Assembly (NCBI RefSeq): GCF_030013905.1
Contig: NZ_CP124862.1
Coordinates: 4,467,051-4,531,050, forward strand
Direction: 5' to 3'
Source of the DNA: Petroclostridium sp. X23
GTDB lineage: Bacteria > Bacillota > Clostridia > SK-Y3
DNA length: 64,000 nucleotides
Shown: positions 62,254-64,000 of the stretch, piece by piece
Layout of the letters: every line of letters begins with the position of its first letter
Numbering within the stretch: the stretch's first letter is position 1
Made by a program: the position numbers and the translations under genes
Notes under the pieces: generated by a model
What the model was told of the DNA's origin: nothing
Databases searched by the model: none
What the model saw: only the letters and a program-made list of their open reading frames with translations

Positions 62254-62547
62254 TTACATCTTCTGTTTATCAAATATTGAATGATACTCATTGTAAAAAA
62301 ACTTATGAAAAGAAATAAATACAAGAAATATTATAAAAATGAAAACAACATTTAGTATATCGTTAACAAAGAGTGCCAAAGAATTGACATTGCCAATTAA
62401 AATAAGACCTAATAAAAAATAGCAGTAGCTTAGTAATACTCTGACTACTTTTTCTTTGAGAGTAATCTTCCTATTAGGACAATGATTCATTGCTTGAATA
62501 AAAGGCACAGAAAATAGAAAGATAGCGCTTATAATCTTTGGGATCAT
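62254..62547 (-). CDS. Small membrane protein
   Basis: A 97-residue protein with helices around 3-19, 36-57 and 60-80. GGAGTGATACAGT serves the ATG. It lies opposite to the rightward genes and could be a moron. No family recognised. Confidence 0.55.
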   Translation of the reverse strand: MIPKIISAIFLFSVPFIQAMNHCPNRKITLKEKVVRVLLSYCYFLLGLILIGNVNSLALFVNDILNVVFIFIIFLVFISFHKFFYNEYHSIFDKQKM

Positions 62548-62673
62548 ACTGTATCACTCCAAATAAGAAATATAGATGATTATATCACGAATGTAATAGA
62601 AATCCAATAAGCAAAGTAAAATGATGATGTGTATGTATTTTTTGGACAAGTATTTCAAAAGGAAGGGGTTTAT

Positions 62674-62751
62674 ATGTACCAGGTGCGGCAGATTAGAGGT
62701 AATAGTTGGGGGCAATATATATACCCGGTGGCCGGGGAAAAAATATATTAG
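62674..62751 (+). CDS. Possible 25-residue peptide
   Basis: AAAGGAAGGGGTTTAT is followed by ATG and MYQVRQIRGNSWGQYIYPVA, then GEKIY and a stop. A good ribosome site and a hairpin 6 bp after the stop support it, but its size keeps confidence low. The bases from 62548 to it hold no other frame. Confidence 0.4.
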   Translation: MYQVRQIRGNSWGQYIYPVAGEKIY

Positions 62752-62757
62752 ACTTGG

Positions 62758-62780
62758 AGCCTAGCGTTTTACGCTGGGCT
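62758..62780 (+). terminator. Hairpin ahead of the late regulator genes
   Basis: AGCCTAGCG and CGCTGGGCT form a 9-bp stem (one mismatch) with a TTTTA loop; only TTC follows. Confidence 0.5.
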
Positions 62781-62805
62781 TTCGGTGCGTGAGGGAGGAT
62801 GAACA

Positions 62806-63264
62806 ATGTATGAACAGTGGAAGCAGCTGGGGGAGGAATACAAAAAATCTAGCAGACTAATTAGACGAAGAATTATGGAACTAAACAATGAGAGAGCAAA
62901 GCTAGAAGCAGCTAAGTATAGAAAAAAGAAAGCCGATAAGGAAGAGATAAAAGTAAGAATCAAAGAAATAGAAGACAGACTCAAACCTCTGAACGCGATG
63001 CATAGGGATCTAATCGAAATAGGCAGAGAGGCAGCCAACTACTTTGAGCGGGGGTGGTGGAGAAGTGACAAATATACACTTAACTCAAAAAAATCAAGAT
63101 TACCTTGTATATACTATGGATATATCGAACGGGGGTATGGAGACAAATATGAATCAAAGGAATATAATGCAAAAGGTACTGTCTGTGGTAGTAGAAAACG
63201 AGCTTACAGACAAGCAAAGGGAAGTTGTATTGATGTATTATTACGACGGATTAAAAATGCCTGA
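62806..63264 (+). CDS. Small coiled-coil phage protein, probably extended by a missing stop
   Basis: A 152-residue frame. The first 95 residues (MYEQWKQLGEEYKKSSRLIR, RRRIMELNNERAKLEAAKYR, LKPLNAMHRDLIEIGREAAN) are a helical phage protein that in relatives ends near YxERGWWRSxKYTL. Here the frame continues another 50 residues over the next gene in a different register. The tail composition (Arg/Gly/Tyr-rich) looks untranslated. GGGAGGATGAACA precedes the ATG. Function unknown. Confidence 0.6.
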   Translation: MYEQWKQLGEEYKKSSRLIRRRIMELNNERAKLEAAKYRKKKADKEEIKVRIKEIEDRLKPLNAMHRDLIEIGREAANYFERGWWRSDKYTLNSKKSRLPCIYYGYIERGYGDKYESKEYNAKGTVCGSRKRAYRQAKGSCIDVLLRRIKNA

Positions 63265-63373
63265 GATAGCACAGAGATTGAACAGGAACAAGTCCACGGT
63301 TTCAAGGCATTTGAAGTCAGCGGAGGAAAAGTTAAAAAGATATTCGGATTTTTTTGAAAAGGTTGCATATTAG
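63065..63373 (+). CDS. Sigma-70-like (ArpU/RinA-type) late regulator
   Basis: A 102-residue protein whose C-terminal half is a sigma region 4-like helix-turn-helix (LTDKQREVVLMYYYDGLKMP, EIAQRLNRNKSTVSRHLKSA). Located just before the terminase genes, it is likely the activator of late transcription. GTG 63065 behind GGTGGTGGAGAA is the likely start; the frame opens at 63044. It overlaps the previous frame by 200 bp in another register. Confidence 0.82.
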   Translation: MTNIHLTQKNQDYLVYTMDISNGGMETNMNQRNIMQKVLSVVVENELTDKQREVVLMYYYDGLKMPEIAQRLNRNKSTVSRHLKSAEEKLKRYSDFFEKVAY

Positions 63374-63445
63374 GGTGCAACTTTTTGTCGTTTGTGAGTG
63401 TATAGTGAGAGGACTTTTCCGACGGTAGGAATGAGGTGAACGCAT

Positions 63446-64000
63446 ATGGCCAGGAGTAACAAGAATAATCAGTATAAAGAACCATGGGAAAGGCTTCCTG
63501 ACGAGACAGCAAAGGCCTTTGAAGCGTTCGCTGTCTACCGGGATTTGGGACCGTCCAGAGGCATTCGTGAGGTTGCACGAAGGTTGGACAAAAGTAGGAC
63601 ACTCATCGGGGAATGGAGCAGCAAATACGGATGGGTGGAAAGAGCACTCTCTTGGGATGCGGAACAAGATCGGCTCAACCGTCTGGAGCAGCTGGAAGAA
63701 ATCAAAAAGATGAAAAAGCGCCATGCTGACCTGGCTACCGATATGCTAGCAAAAGCGGCTAAGGGACTGAAAAACCTGTCGCTCAAGGAAATGACAGCAG
63801 CAAACATCACTATGATGATAGATATAGCGGCTAAATTAGAACGAGTATCCCGCGGAGAACCGGACAGCATAACTGAAGAAAGAAGGAGGGTGGAAGACAT
63901 TGCAGCCAATAAGGCAATCGAAACACTCGCCACAGACCCAGGATTCCTGGCAGCTGTTCAATCAGCTTTCAGCCAAGCAGAGGGAAGCAGTACTAGCAGC
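63446..64000 (+). CDS. Terminase small subunit, 5' part
   Basis: An open frame from ATG 63446 (behind AATGAGGTGAACGCAT) to the window edge, 185 residues so far and no stop. SRGIREVARRLDKSRTLIGE is a helix-turn-helix; the part after (KYGWVERALSWDAEQDRLNR) is a long helix, matching small-terminase proteins that recognise packaging sites. The position after the late regulator and before expected large terminase and portal genes supports this. The first gene of the late operon. Confidence 0.78.
   Translation, partial: MARSNKNNQYKEPWERLPDETAKAFEAFAVYRDLGPSRGIREVARRLDKSRTLIGEWSSKYGWVERALSWDAEQDRLNRLEQLEEIKKMKKRHADLATDMLAKAAKGLKNLSLKEMTAANITMMIDIAAKLERVSRGEPDSITEERRRVEDIAANKAIETLATDPGFLAAVQSAFSQAEGSSTSS

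Larger units (their letters stand above)
34380..64000. mobile_element. Serine-recombinase prophage (left part; right end outside the window)
   Basis: The left end coincides with the break in the DegT gene. The layout is that of a temperate Siphoviridae-type phage of Firmicutes: leftward recombinase, ImmA-like gene and repressor, a divergent operator region at 51.8 kb, then rightward regulators, YqaJ/RecT recombination genes, DnaD-type replication gene, RecU, a late regulator and a terminase small subunit at the edge. About 13 kb of cargo sits between the recombinase and the repressor. Structural genes and the right attachment site must lie beyond 64000. Early genes from about 54 kb look richer in G+C than the host part. 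Confidence 0.88.

Overview
The window looks like the chromosome of a low-GC, anaerobic, Gram-positive bacterium of class Clostridia. The grounds are the T-box leader in front of an archaeal-type prolyl-tRNA synthetase, a membrane-integral pyrophosphatase, S-layer-homology, cohesin and dockerin modules, DNRLRE/DUF6385 surface proteins, and strong AGGAGG-type ribosome binding sites with frequent GTG and TTG starts. Species cannot be named from sequence alone.

Host part (1 to about 34.38 kb). It opens with the tail of a class II fumarase-type gene and hppA. A disturbed stretch follows (2.2-4.5 kb): two copies of a 170-bp hairpin-forming repeat, a complete proline-type T-box with promoter but no gene behind it, and an insertion sequence (IS). 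Next come a three-gene MacAB-like export operon (permease, ATPase, membrane-fusion lipoprotein) and a YibE/F membrane protein on the other strand. At 10.7-17.0 kb a secreted 1,504-residue phosphoesterase/PHP protein ending in a dockerin is followed by a cohesin-like protein with three SLH repeats; together they look like an enzyme and its cell-wall anchor. T-box-proS and a secreted SH3-CAP protein follow, then a second IS. From 21.9 to 34.4 kb lies a surface-polymer or glycoprotein region: two DUF6385-type proteins (one with a 26-residue tandem repeat), three glycosyltransferases, two methyltransferases, and a dTDP-sugar operon (rfbA, rfbC-like, rfbB, DegT aminotransferase).

Prophage or prophage-like element (about 34.38 kb to beyond 64 kb). 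A large serine recombinase lies exactly where the DegT aminotransferase stops, so the element sits inside that gene, which also carries a separate frameshift. The leftward lysogeny strand holds recombinase, ImmA-like protein, a Nif11-type peptide and, further right, a SAP-domain protein and the repressor. Between them lies about 13 kb of cargo (36.7-49.5 kb): VanZ-like protein, SecD-head/stalk secreted protein, unknown proteins, ParB-like/Dam pair, a divergent class III cyclase-like protein and a Shedu-like (DUF4263) nuclease, plus two ISs. Three cargo transcription units start from nearly identical promoter cassettes. The immunity switch at 51.4-52.4 kb has a perfect consensus promoter and five copies of a 19-bp operator. 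The early genes then run rightward: many very small proteins, YqaJ exonuclease, RecT, DnaD-like replisome organiser, RecU resolvase, phage metallopeptidase, a radical SAM protein with an ASCH protein, a sigma-like late regulator, and the start of a terminase small subunit at the window edge.

The most interesting items are the shared promoter cassettes driving cargo units, the cyclase-like/Shedu-like pair whose last codons were rewritten by an IS, the dockerin phosphoesterase with its cohesin-SLH anchor, and the orphan T-box.
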